Source: DATGMP01 sp035293565 (GTDB lineage: Bacteria > Pseudomonadota > Alphaproteobacteria > BOG-932 > Roseiterribacteraceae). Taken from it: a stretch of DNA of 64,000 bases. This document shows positions 51,389 to 59,065 of the stretch, piece by piece; the first letter of the stretch is position 1; every line of letters starts with the position of its first letter. The notes below the pieces were generated by a model. It was not told the origin of the DNA. It saw only the letters and a program-made list of their open reading frames with translations, and did no database searches. The DNA is taken from assembly GCA_035293565.1 (NCBI GenBank), contig DATGMP010000106.1, forward strand, positions 33,165 to 97,164. Direction: 5' to 3'. The position numbers and the translations under genes are program-made.

Positions 51389-52309
51389 ATGGGACTCTAC
51401 CTCGTTACCGGCGGTTGCGGGTTTATCGGATCGCATCTCGTCGACGCGTTGCTCGCGCGCGGCGACCGGGTCCGCGTGCTCGACGATCTCTCGACCGGAA
51501 AGCGCGAGAATCTCGACTCGCGGGCCGAGCTTACGGTTGGCGACGTGGCCGACAAGGACCTCGTAGCCGACGCGATGCGCGATGCGGATGGGTGCTTCCA
51601 TCTGGCGGCCGTGGCCTCGGTGGAGCGCGGCAACAAGGATTGGCTGGGGACGCATCGCTCCAACCTCACCGGCGCCATCACCGTCTTCGATGCTGCCCGC
51701 GCCGCCAATCGGTCCGGCCCCATACCGGTCGTCTACGCATCCTCGGCCGCCGTCTACGGTGACTCGGCCGACCTTCCCCTCCGCGAGACCTCGCCGACCC
51801 AGCCGCTTTCCGCTTATGGCGCGGACAAGCTCGGCTGCGAGCTTCATGCGCGGGTCGCCTGGCAAGTTCACGGCGTGCCGACGGTCGGATGCCGGTTCTT
51901 CAATGTGTATGGCCCGCGACAGGATCCGGCTTCGCCCTATTCGGGTGTGATCTCGATCTTCTTCGACCGGCTCGGCCGCGGCTTACCGATCACCATCTTC
52001 GGCGATGGCGGCCAGAGCCGCGATTTCATCTATGTCGCCGACGTCGTGGAGGGGTTGCTTCGGGCGGCCGGCGAGGCGAAGCAGGGCGCCGCAGTCGTCA
52101 ATGTCTGCACCGGTCGGTCGACGACCATCCTCGAGCTCGCGCGGGCCGTGGCGGCGGTGCGCCACGCAAAGCTCAAGACCGCCTTCGAGAAAGCCCGCAC
52201 CGGCGATATCCGCATATCCTTGGGCGACCCGAGCGGGGCGGCGGAGAAACTCGGCTTTCGGGCCGTCACGCCCCTGCTCGACGGCCTAACCCGCATGGCT
52301 GCGGGATAG
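51389..52309 (+). CDS. NAD-dependent epimerase/dehydratase (UDP-glucose 4-epimerase type)
   Basis: 306 residues, extended short-chain dehydrogenase. The nucleotide motif is TGGCGFIGSHL (7-17) and the catalytic pair is Tyr143-X3-Lys147 in SAYGADK. RFFNVYGPRQDP and DFIYVADVV are typical of sugar-nucleotide epimerases. It probably acts on UDP-hexose or UDP-uronic acid for envelope polysaccharide. AGGGACAGG precedes ATG 51389. Divergent from mutS. Confidence 0.9.
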   Translation: MGLYLVTGGCGFIGSHLVDALLARGDRVRVLDDLSTGKRENLDSRAELTVGDVADKDLVADAMRDADGCFHLAAVASVERGNKDWLGTHRSNLTGAITVFDAARAANRSGPIPVVYASSAAVYGDSADLPLRETSPTQPLSAYGADKLGCELHARVAWQVHGVPTVGCRFFNVYGPRQDPASPYSGVISIFFDRLGRGLPITIFGDGGQSRDFIYVADVVEGLLRAAGEAKQGAAVVNVCTGRSTTILELARAVAAVRHAKLKTAFEKARTGDIRISLGDPSGAAEKLGFRAVTPLLDGLTRMAAG

Positions 52310-52329
52310 GGCCGGCCGCTAAGCGTCTG

Positions 52330-52346
52330 CATTACAGATAATTAAT
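52330..52346 (+). promoter_or_regulatory. candidate response-regulator box (CATTACA-N5-TTAAT), copy 1
   Basis: CATTACAGATAATTAAT lies 20 bp after the epimerase stop and 107 bp before the first gene of the two-component operon. It shares 14 of 17 bases with copy 2 at 54930-54946 (minus orientation). Within it TACAGATAATTAAT resembles the E. coli RstA box. The operator role is inferred from the sharing and the position. Confidence 0.45.
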
Positions 52347-52453
52347 CCGCACGCCATCGTCGGGTTATGCGGGCGACCTATGCTCCTGTAGTCGCATCAG
52401 GCCCGACACATCCGCGGGCCGTGAATTGGTTAGGGAAGCGCAAAGGACGAGGG

Positions 52454-52846
52454 ATGCGGAGGTTGCTGCTCACCGTCTGCGCCGTCCTTGCCGCGGCGAG
52501 TCCGGCGCGTGCACTCGCCCAGACGGTGGATCAGCCGTCGGCCGCGAGCACCAATCCGCCATTGTCGCCTGCGCCTCCCGCAGCCCGATTGATAAAGCCG
52601 CGGAAGGGCGACCTCCGGCCAGTGGAAAGGCCGCGGCCGCGGCTCGGCCCGATCGACGAGCGATGCAGGCCGCTAAAACAACAGCTCGACGGCGAGCTGA
52701 CCCACTCGAACAATCCCCACCGGGCATTTCAGGCGCGGCTCGCGCGCAACGCGGGGACTCGTCTCTGCCGGGACGGGCAAGTGGAAAAAGGTATGGCGGA
52801 ATTCCGCAAAGGGCTTTCATATCTGGAAGAGACGCACCAACCCTAG
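52454..52846 (+). CDS. secreted hypothetical protein in the two-component operon
   Basis: 130 residues. A signal peptide (MRRLLLTVCAVLAAASPARALAQ, about 1-23) precedes a Pro/Ala-rich and then basic region, with a C-terminal helical part containing two cysteines (ERCRPL, RLCRDG) that may form a disulfide. AAGGA 8 nt upstream supports ATG 52454; an in-frame ATG at 52367 would add 29 residues before the signal peptide. It ends 10 bp before the response regulator and likely belongs to the same operon, perhaps as a periplasmic accessory of the kinase. No family recognised. Confidence 0.7.
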   Translation: MRRLLLTVCAVLAAASPARALAQTVDQPSAASTNPPLSPAPPAARLIKPRKGDLRPVERPRPRLGPIDERCRPLKQQLDGELTHSNNPHRAFQARLARNAGTRLCRDGQVEKGMAEFRKGLSYLEETHQP

Positions 52847-52856
52847 TCCGGTCGAT

Positions 52857-53531
52857 ATGCATATCTTGATCGTTGAGGATGACGACGAGACGGCCGCCTA
52901 CATGCAGAAGGGCCTCGGCGAGAGCGGCTATACGGTGGATCGTGCCGCAACTGGACGCGATGGCCTGTTCCTCGCCACGTCGGGCAATTTCGACGCCATC
53001 ATCATGGATCGCATGCTCCCGGGCCTGGATGGACTCGCGGTGTTGCAGGCGCTGCGGGCTGCCAAGATCACCACCCCTGTCCTTATCCTGTCGGCTCTTG
53101 GCCAGGTCGACGACCGGGTCAAGGGCCTGCGCGCCGGCGGCGACGATTATCTCTCGAAGCCCTTCGCGTTTTCCGAGCTTTTGGCGCGAATCGAAGCGCT
53201 GCTGAGGCGTCGCGACGTGGCTTCGGTGGAGACCAGGCTGACCCTGGGCGACCTCGAGGTCGATCTACTTTCCCGTCAGGTCAGGCGGGCCGGCAAGCCG
53301 ATCGACCTGCAGCCGCGCGAGTTCCGTCTCCTGGAATATCTCATGCGCCATGCCGGACAGGTGGTGACCCGCACCATGCTGCTCGAGGGCGTCTGGGATT
53401 ATCATTTCGATCCGCAGACCAACGTGATCGACGTGCATATCAGCCGGCTCCGCCAGAAGCTCGACAAGGGATTCGACAAGCCGATGCTGCACACGATGCG
53501 CGGCGCCGGCTATTCGATTCGGGCCGGGTGA
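52857..53531 (+). CDS. response regulator, OmpR/PhoB family
   Basis: 224 residues. The receiver domain starts MHILIVEDDDE; the phosphoacceptor is Asp51 in IIMDRMLPGLDG and the conserved Lys is in LSKPF. The winged-helix output domain (about 125-222) has QPREFRLLEYLMRHAGQVV and VIDVHISRLRQKLD. The type is close to QseB/CusR-like regulators. The kinase gene starts 10 bp after the stop. It probably binds the CATTACA-N5-TTAAT boxes flanking the operon. Confidence 0.96.
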   Translation: MHILIVEDDDETAAYMQKGLGESGYTVDRAATGRDGLFLATSGNFDAIIMDRMLPGLDGLAVLQALRAAKITTPVLILSALGQVDDRVKGLRAGGDDYLSKPFAFSELLARIEALLRRRDVASVETRLTLGDLEVDLLSRQVRRAGKPIDLQPREFRLLEYLMRHAGQVVTRTMLLEGVWDYHFDPQTNVIDVHISRLRQKLDKGFDKPMLHTMRGAGYSIRAG

Positions 53532-53541
53532 GGGCAAGCCG

Positions 53542-54918
53542 GTGGCGCGCGGCTTTCCGGGCTTCCTTCGCAGCTCGACCTTCCGACTGTCGATGCTCTA
53601 TGTCCTGCTGTTTCTGCCCTCCGTCGGCGCCCTGTTCGGCTTCATCTATGTGCAGACGGTCGCCACGATCGACCGCGAGACCGAGCAGGCGACCAAGGCC
53701 GACGCAGCCGCCCTCATTCAGGAATATTCGACCCAAGGGCTCGCCGGGCTGATCGACGCGGTGGAGGACCGAACGGCGCCAGATCGGGTCGGCGATGGGC
53801 TCTATCTGCTGATCGACGAAGACGGCGCGCCATTGGCGGCAAACATCCATTCCTGGCCCACGGCCGAACCTGATTCGCGTGGGTGGATCTCTTTTGCGAT
53901 CGACCGCGACGATGGCCCGCACCGAGCGCGCGGGCTGACCTACGCGCTCAAGGACGGATCGAAGCTGCTGGTCGCGCGCGACCTGCATGCCCGCTTCGAT
54001 TTCCGGCACGTCATGATCGATGCGGGCTATTACTCGCTGGCGCTCATTTTGTTGTTGGGCGTGGGCGGCGGCTTGCTCATCAGCCGCCGGATGCTGCATC
54101 GGCTGGGCACGATCAACCAGGCCGCCGAGAGAATCATGGCGGGAGATCTGAGCCACCGGATCGAGACGACGGGGTCGGGCGACGAATTCGACCGTCTGTC
54201 GGAGACCCTGAATGCCATGCTGGAAGAGATCCGGCGTCTCATGAACGGCATGCGGACGGTCACCGACAATATTGCCCACGATCTCAGAAGCCCGCTCACG
54301 CGGATGCGGAGCAGGCTCGAGATGGCGCTGCGCGATCCGGGCAGCGGCGATGAGCAACGACAGGCGATCGAACGCACGATCGAGGATGCCGACCAGCTTC
54401 TCGCCACCTTCAAGGCGCTGCTCTCGATCGCCGACGCCGAGTCCGGCAGCGCTCGGGCCTCAATGGCGCCCTTGGATCTGGGCGCGATCGCAGCGGATAT
54501 TGCCGAGCTTTATGGTCCCGCTGCCGAGGAGCGCGGGATCATGATGCGCTGCGCCGGCGCTGAAGGCACGGTGCTCGGCAGTCGGCAACTTCTGTTCCAG
54601 GCCATCGCAAATCTGGTCGACAATGCGCTGAAGCACACACCGGCGGGCGGCACGATCACGCTCGCCGTCGCGACAGGGGCGGGCGGCATCAGCCTCAGCG
54701 TCGCCGATACGGGCGCGGGCATCCCGGAAGCCGACCGGGACCGGGTGCTGGAGCCCTTTGTCAGACTCGATAAGAGCCGTTCCACGCCCGGCAGCGGCTT
54801 GGGGCTGGCGCTGGTAGCGGCGATCGCACGCCTCCACGGCGCGCGCATCACGCTCGACGATAACCAGCCGGGCCTGGCCGTGACGCTGCTCTTCCCGCCG
54901 GTCGCTCTAGCGGCGTGA
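53542..54918 (+). CDS. sensor histidine kinase
   Basis: 458 residues. TM1 at about 16-38, a periplasmic loop of about 120 residues, TM2 at about 163-181, then HAMP (about 182-235). The phosphoacceptor His246 is in DNIAHDLRSPLTRMR; the ATP-binding motifs are NLVDNALKHTP, ADTGAGIP and SGLGLALVAAI. A standard transmembrane partner of the preceding regulator. The start is GTG 53542 with GAGGGC upstream. The periplasmic part has no recognised ligand domain, so the stimulus is unknown; acid or metal are guesses from the downstream genes. Confidence 0.95.
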   Translation: MARGFPGFLRSSTFRLSMLYVLLFLPSVGALFGFIYVQTVATIDRETEQATKADAAALIQEYSTQGLAGLIDAVEDRTAPDRVGDGLYLLIDEDGAPLAANIHSWPTAEPDSRGWISFAIDRDDGPHRARGLTYALKDGSKLLVARDLHARFDFRHVMIDAGYYSLALILLLGVGGGLLISRRMLHRLGTINQAAERIMAGDLSHRIETTGSGDEFDRLSETLNAMLEEIRRLMNGMRTVTDNIAHDLRSPLTRMRSRLEMALRDPGSGDEQRQAIERTIEDADQLLATFKALLSIADAESGSARASMAPLDLGAIAADIAELYGPAAEERGIMMRCAGAEGTVLGSRQLLFQAIANLVDNALKHTPAGGTITLAVATGAGGISLSVADTGAGIPEADRDRVLEPFVRLDKSRSTPGSGLGLALVAAIARLHGARITLDDNQPGLAVTLLFPPVALAA

Positions 54919-54929
54919 CAGCCTGAGGC

Positions 54930-54946
54930 ATTAACAATTTGTAATG
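54930..54946 (-). promoter_or_regulatory. candidate response-regulator box (CATTACA-N5-TTAAT), copy 2
   Basis: On the minus strand CATTACAAATTGTTAAT, 14 of 17 bases identical to copy 1. TACAAATTGTTAAT matches 9 of 11-12 defined positions of the E. coli RstA box TACATNTNGTTACA. It lies 11 bp after the kinase stop and 102 bp upstream of the small basic secreted protein at 55048, about the same distance as copy 1 from its gene. Confidence 0.45.
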
Positions 54947-55047
54947 TTGGGGAAACGCGACGGAAAGGACCCGATATCTACCTTGGCGTGGCCGTTGAAT
55001 CGAGAATTGGTCTCGATATCGGCTGCCCTGATAAGGAAGGAACCGTC

Positions 55048-55263
55048 ATGACCCGTCTCCTCGCCACGGCGCTCGCGGCTCTGATGCTCGCGGCCCCTGC
55101 CGTCGCTCTCGCTCAGGCTCAGACCCCTGCCGCTCCTGCGTCGCCGGCTCCGTCGGCTAGCAGCGACACGAGCTCGACCGCGGCCTCCAAGCCGGCCAAG
55201 CATCACAAGAAGGCCAAGAAGTCGAAGAAGTCCTCTTCGTCGACGGATTCGACTGCGAAATAA
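55048..55263 (+). CDS. small secreted Lys/His/Ser-rich protein, Asr-like composition, copy 1
   Basis: 71 residues. Signal peptide MTRLLATALAALMLAAPAVALAQ, then an Ala/Pro/Ser stretch and a highly basic tail KPAKHHKKAKKSKKSS. The layout (signal, Ala/Pro/Thr-type linker, Lys/His tail) resembles enterobacterial acid-shock protein Asr, without alignable homology. AAGGAAGGAA is 4-6 nt before ATG 55048. It follows the kinase gene by 129 bp with a regulator box between, and is followed by a strong hairpin. It is related to the next small gene by the MTRxLLATAxAA signal. Confidence 0.7.
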   Translation: MTRLLATALAALMLAAPAVALAQAQTPAAPASPAPSASSDTSSTAASKPAKHHKKAKKSKKSSSSTDSTAK

Positions 55264-55275
55264 GGTATTAGGCTT

Positions 55276-55305
55276 TCGCTGCCAGGTTCTTGAGCCTGGC
55301 AGCGA
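55276..55305 (+). terminator. hairpin terminator after the first basic secreted protein
   Basis: TCGCTGCCAGG (55276-55286) pairs perfectly with CCTGGCAGCGA (55295-55305) around an 8-nt loop, 12 bp after the stop. The following CACTGTTTGTTGG is only partly U-rich, so termination may be leaky. Confidence 0.6.
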
Positions 55306-55324
55306 GGCACTGTTTGTTGGACAT

Positions 55325-55394
55325 CGACAGCCGGTTTGTGATTCGCTCGCGAGATCCGAGTCACTCTTTGAGCCGGCTGTCGTTTGTTTTTTGG
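55325..55394 (+). terminator. long structured hairpin with U-tract before the second basic protein
   Basis: CGACAGCCGG (55325-55334) and CCGGCTGTCG (55373-55382) are exact reverse complements around a 38-nt loop that itself contains the palindrome CTCGCGAG. TTTGTTTTTT follows directly. It could be a terminator, an attenuator of the gene at 55437, or the end of a small RNA. Confidence 0.5.
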
Positions 55395-55436
55395 AACTGC
55401 GCCATCCGAGCGGACGAATCGAGAGGGGATATCGAC

Positions 55437-55670
55437 ATGACCCGTAATCTTCTTGCGACGGCCATCGCTGCTACGATGCTCATGGCGCCCGTGGGAGCCA
55501 TCGCTCAGCAGCTCGTCCCTGGCGATTCGATCCTAACCTACGCCGACACGCTGCCGAAGCACGGTTCGTCGGTCAAAAGCCAGGTCGCGCTGAAGACCTC
55601 TTCCAAGAAGTCAGGCTTGAAGAGCCATAAATCGGGCAAAAGCCACAAATCAGGCAAGCATCACGGGTGA
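55437..55670 (+). CDS. small secreted Lys/Ser/His-rich protein, copy 2
   Basis: 77 residues. Signal peptide MTRNLLATAIAATMLMAPVGAIAQ, a short neutral part (LVPGDSILTYADTLPKHG) and a repetitive basic tail built on K-S-H-K-S-G-K units. GAGAGGGGAT precedes ATG 55437. It shares the signal sequence and the overall layout with the gene at 55048; the mature parts have diverged. It may be periplasmic, binding acid, anion or metal. No family name can be given. Confidence 0.65.
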   Translation: MTRNLLATAIAATMLMAPVGAIAQQLVPGDSILTYADTLPKHGSSVKSQVALKTSSKKSGLKSHKSGKSHKSGKHHG

Positions 55671-55709
55671 ATGATGGCGACTGCCGCCAGCCGTCAGTCC
55701 TACGAGGGT

Positions 55710-56165
55710 CTAGTTCGCGTAAATAAAGCCCATCGTCTTGTAGGGGCGGCCCCAGCAGTCGTCGACATCGTTCCAGACGCGGACCGACGTCCAGTCATTG
55801 CGTTCTGAGACATCGACGACACGGACATTCCGTGTAATCTTCCCGCGCCCATAGCTTCCGATCGACCAGTTGGCGTGATCGATCTCGATCGTCCGGCGGT
55901 CGATGACCTTGGATACAAGGGCCACATGACCGTGCCTCATCCGTTCGGAGCGATCGAACACCAGCACGGCGCTCGTCTCCGGAAGGCGGCCCCGGTCATA
56001 ATGTCCGATCGCCGCGCGCCACCATTGCCAAGCATCGCCGGAGAGCTGAAAGGATGAAACCTGGTGCACGAACTGCACGCAATTCCATGCCTTCGCCGGC
56101 GCCGAAGTCACCGCAAGTATTAAGGTTGCGGTAACCATGCCTAACAAAAGATTCCGGAAGAACAA
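55710..56165 (-). CDS. CHAP-domain amidase/peptidase, secreted
   Basis: 151 residues. A signal peptide (about 1-26) precedes a small CHAP-type domain: the nucleophile Cys29 in WNCVQFV directly follows the signal, the catalytic His80 is in RHGHVALVSKV, and the third polar residue is likely in EIDHANWS. These NlpC/P60-related enzymes cut peptidoglycan stem or cross-bridge bonds. The start is TTG 56165 with GAGG upstream; ATG 56138 would still leave a short signal. Convergent with the small basic protein genes. Confidence 0.83.
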   Translation of the reverse strand: MFFRNLLLGMVTATLILAVTSAPAKAWNCVQFVHQVSSFQLSGDAWQWWRAAIGHYDRGRLPETSAVLVFDRSERMRHGHVALVSKVIDRRTIEIDHANWSIGSYGRGKITRNVRVVDVSERNDWTSVRVWNDVDDCWGRPYKTMGFIYAN

Positions 56166-56376
56166 CAGAAGGCCTCTTTGCTATGTCTGACTGGCAGGCA
56201 AGTAACAACGGGGTCAAAGCTCATTGCGAGCCTCGACCGCTTCCTAGGAAACTTCGGGCTCCTTGTCCAGCGAAAAATTCATGGCTGACGCGCGAATTTC
56301 GGATTTCTTGTGGATAACTTTTCATTGACTTTTAGGAAACGTTGTTGCAGCGATCCGCCACAAATGAACTAATACC

Positions 56377-57264
56377 ATGATATTACTAAAAAGTGCTTTA
56401 TCGGGGATGTGGCAACAAGGTCTCACCCTGTTTGCGGCGCACATATTAATTTTGACGGTATTCTGGGGCTGTAGCCCGGCTGTTGCGGGTCCGCCACAGC
56501 GTGTTGCATCGATCAATTTGTGTTCCGATCAATACTTGCTTGCGATTGCGAAACCGGACCAAGCAGCTTCGGTGACCTGGCTCGCCGGTGACAAAAATCG
56601 GTCGGCCGAGGCCGCAAGGGCGGCGGGGATTCCGGTCAATCACGGCTCTGCGGAAGAAATCGCGCGGATCGCGCCCGATCTCGTGCTCGCGGATACATTT
56701 TCTGATCCGAATACGGTCACAATGATTCGACGGCTGGGCATCCCGGTCGCTGTCTTGCCGGCGCCGACCGATTTTGCCGGCATCATGGATCGCGTGCGGC
56801 GAACTGCGGCGCTTCTCGGAAATTCGGAGCGGGGCGAGGCGGTGATCGCGGAGATGCAGGCGACAATGGGCCCGCCGCCACCGACGTCCGACGCCAGGAA
56901 GCCGCTGGTGGCCGAGATCGAGCCCGGCTTCTTCACCGAGGGGGAAGGCACGCTGATTGACGATGCGATCTCCCGGAGCGGCGGTTTGGCGCTTGGACGG
57001 GTCCTGGGACTCCATGGCTATGCGAGCCTGCCGTTGGAGCGGCTGGTGTCCGCGCCGATCGATCTCATTATCCTTCCCGCCGAGAGCGACGGATCGCCGT
57101 CGCTCTCGGCGCATAGCCTCGATCATCCGGCCTTGCGAGATAAGTTGACGACGGTCCCCCGCTTCAGCATCCCGGCATTCTTGACGGACTGCCCCGCCCC
57201 CGCGTCGGCGGCGCTCGTGCCGATGATCCGGCGCGCGCTCGCCTCGTTGCGGCCGGCCGGCTGA
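56377..57264 (+). CDS. ABC transporter substrate-binding protein, BtuF/FecB type
   Basis: 295 residues. A signal sequence (about 1-38) is followed by the periplasmic-binding class III fold: PQRVASINLCSDQYLLAI (about 40-57), RIAPDLVLAD, then a long bridging helix and a C-terminal lobe. This subgroup binds cobalamin, heme or ferric siderophores. No cobalamin riboswitch or Fur box was recognised in the 211-bp AT-richer upstream gap, so the substrate stays open. Its stop overlaps the permease start by one base (TGATG). Confidence 0.88.
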   Translation: MILLKSALSGMWQQGLTLFAAHILILTVFWGCSPAVAGPPQRVASINLCSDQYLLAIAKPDQAASVTWLAGDKNRSAEAARAAGIPVNHGSAEEIARIAPDLVLADTFSDPNTVTMIRRLGIPVAVLPAPTDFAGIMDRVRRTAALLGNSERGEAVIAEMQATMGPPPPTSDARKPLVAEIEPGFFTEGEGTLIDDAISRSGGLALGRVLGLHGYASLPLERLVSAPIDLIILPAESDGSPSLSAHSLDHPALRDKLTTVPRFSIPAFLTDCPAPASAALVPMIRRALASLRPAG

Positions 57265-58259
57265 TGTCTTCCGGCCGGGGGATGGTTTTCCCGCTATTGG
57301 GGACTGCGCTGGTGTTCGTCTTTGCGCTGTCGCTCGCGATCGGCGCCGAACCGATCCCGGTCCAGCGGCTCTTCGCGGCGCTTATCGGTAGCGGTCAGCC
57401 CGTCGATCAGCTGATTCTCGCAGATATCAGGCTGCCGCGCGCGCTGCTCGGCGCGGCGGTGGGCGCATCTCTCGGCCTCGCGGGCGCTGCCCTTCAAGGT
57501 CTCTTGCGCAATCCGCTGGTCGAACCAGGGCTGATCGGGGTGTCCGGCGGTGCGTCGCTGGGGGCCGTGCTCGCGCTCTACGGTGGCCTATCTCTTGTGA
57601 GCCCCATCGCTGTTCCGGTCGCAGGCTTCGCCGGAGCGCTTGTGGCGACAATGCTCCTCGCCGCGGCGGCTGCGCGTGGCGCGCGCGCCACCATCCTCGT
57701 TCTGTTCGGCGTCGCTCTCGGCAGTTTGACGGGTGCGTTGACGGCGCTGGCGCTCAATCTGGCGCCAAGCCCATTTGCAATCCTCGAGATCGTCTTCTGG
57801 TTGCTGGGATCTGTGTCCGATCGCAGCATGGTGGACGTCTGGCTGGCGCTTCCGCCGATGGCGGTCGGCTGGCTGCTGCTGCTGACGGCGGGCCGCGGGA
57901 TGGAGGCGCTGACGTTGGGCGAGCCGGCGGCGCAAAGCCTCGGATTGGATATCAAACGCTTCACCCTGCGCGTCATTCTCGGCACGGCGCTCGCGGTCGG
58001 GCCGGCGGTTGCCGTGACCGGCACGATCGGGTTTGTCGGTCTCGTGGTGCCGCACGTCATCCGCCCATGGGTCGGTCATCGGCCGGGCGCCGTTATGGGT
58101 GCGAGCGCGCTCGGCGGCGCGTTGCTGCTGCTCTTGGCCGATATCGTCGTGCGACTCGCGCCGACCGCGGCCGAACTGAAGCTCGGAGTCGTGACCTCCT
58201 TGATCGGAGCGCCGTATTTCATCTTCCTGCTTGTGCGACGGCAGAGGGGGGCCGTATGA
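57264..58259 (+). CDS. FecCD/BtuC family ABC permease
   Basis: 331 residues with about nine or ten membrane helices. The FecCD signatures are DIRLPRALLGAAVGASLGLAG (about 53-73), the GAALQGLLRNPLVEPGLIGVSGGASLGAV block (about 73-101) and VPHVIRPWVGHRPG with the coupling-helix Gly near 265-278. It forms the channel for the neighbouring binding protein and ATPase. Overlaps both neighbours (TGATG and ATGA). Confidence 0.94.
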   Translation: MSSGRGMVFPLLGTALVFVFALSLAIGAEPIPVQRLFAALIGSGQPVDQLILADIRLPRALLGAAVGASLGLAGAALQGLLRNPLVEPGLIGVSGGASLGAVLALYGGLSLVSPIAVPVAGFAGALVATMLLAAAAARGARATILVLFGVALGSLTGALTALALNLAPSPFAILEIVFWLLGSVSDRSMVDVWLALPPMAVGWLLLLTAGRGMEALTLGEPAAQSLGLDIKRFTLRVILGTALAVGPAVAVTGTIGFVGLVVPHVIRPWVGHRPGAVMGASALGGALLLLLADIVVRLAPTAAELKLGVVTSLIGAPYFIFLLVRRQRGAV

Positions 58260-59065
58260 GCCTACTTGTCGCATCGGGACTCGGTGTGGCGCGAGGTGGA
58301 AGGACGGTGCTGGGCGCGGTTGCGTTGTCGGTGGCGCCTGGTGAAGTGGTCGGGCTGCTCGGGCCCAATGGCGCAGGCAAGACGAGCCTGCTTCGAACGC
58401 TGGCGCGGTTGGAGCCTCCGGCAGGCGGTCAGATCGCGCTCGAAGGGCGCCCGCTCGAGTCCTTCGGCCGGGGCGAGCTGGCGCGCCTCGTTGCTTTCCT
58501 GCCCCAGCCGTCCGAGGCCGCCTGGCCGATCACCGTCGAGAATCTCGTCAGTCTCGGCAGGCTTCCCTTTCGCTCGCCCTTTGGGAGAGCGACCGAGGCC
58601 GATGCGAAGGCGGTCGAGGATGCGATCGTCGCTTGCGATCTCGACAGGCTTCGTGCTCGGCCGGTGACGACGCTTTCGGCCGGCGAGGCATCACGCGCCT
58701 TCCTGGCACGGGCGCTTGCCGGTCAGCCCCGCCTTCTGCTCGCCGACGAGCCGACGGCCAATCTCGATCCCGCCCACCAGATTACGGCGATGACGGTCTT
58801 GCGAGGCGTTGCCGAACGAGGCGGATCGGTCGTAATGGCGCAGCATGATTTGCCGCTGGCTGCCCGCTTTTGCGATCGCCTGCTTCTTCTGGGGCGCGGC
58901 CGGCTCGTTGCGCAGGGGCGTCCCGCAGAGGTGCTGACGCCCGACAACCTCGCGGCCGTGTTTGGCGTTCGTGGACGCTACCCGGATGACGGGGGCGACG
59001 AGTTCTTTGTGATCCCCTGGAGCCTTGTTAGCGGGCATGCGCCCGACAATATTGGTTCGCCATGA
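58256..59065 (+). CDS. ABC transporter ATP-binding protein (BtuD/FepC type)
   Basis: 269 residues. Walker A is GPNGAGKTSL (about 38-47), the signature loop TLSAGEASRAFLARALAG, Walker B LLLADEPTANLD, and the switch His in MAQHDLPLAA. It drives the BtuC-type permease. It starts at ATG 58256 inside the permease stop and ends overlapping dnaJ (ATGA). Confidence 0.94.
   Translation: MSLLVASGLGVARGGRTVLGAVALSVAPGEVVGLLGPNGAGKTSLLRTLARLEPPAGGQIALEGRPLESFGRGELARLVAFLPQPSEAAWPITVENLVSLGRLPFRSPFGRATEADAKAVEDAIVACDLDRLRARPVTTLSAGEASRAFLARALAGQPRLLLADEPTANLDPAHQITAMTVLRGVAERGGSVVMAQHDLPLAARFCDRLLLLGRGRLVAQGRPAEVLTPDNLAAVFGVRGRYPDDGGDEFFVIPWSLVSGHAPDNIGSP

Noticed and set aside
56166..56376. Cobalamin riboswitch upstream of the BtuF-type gene
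   Set aside because: The B12-box core and the long conserved aptamer are not present in the 211-bp gap.
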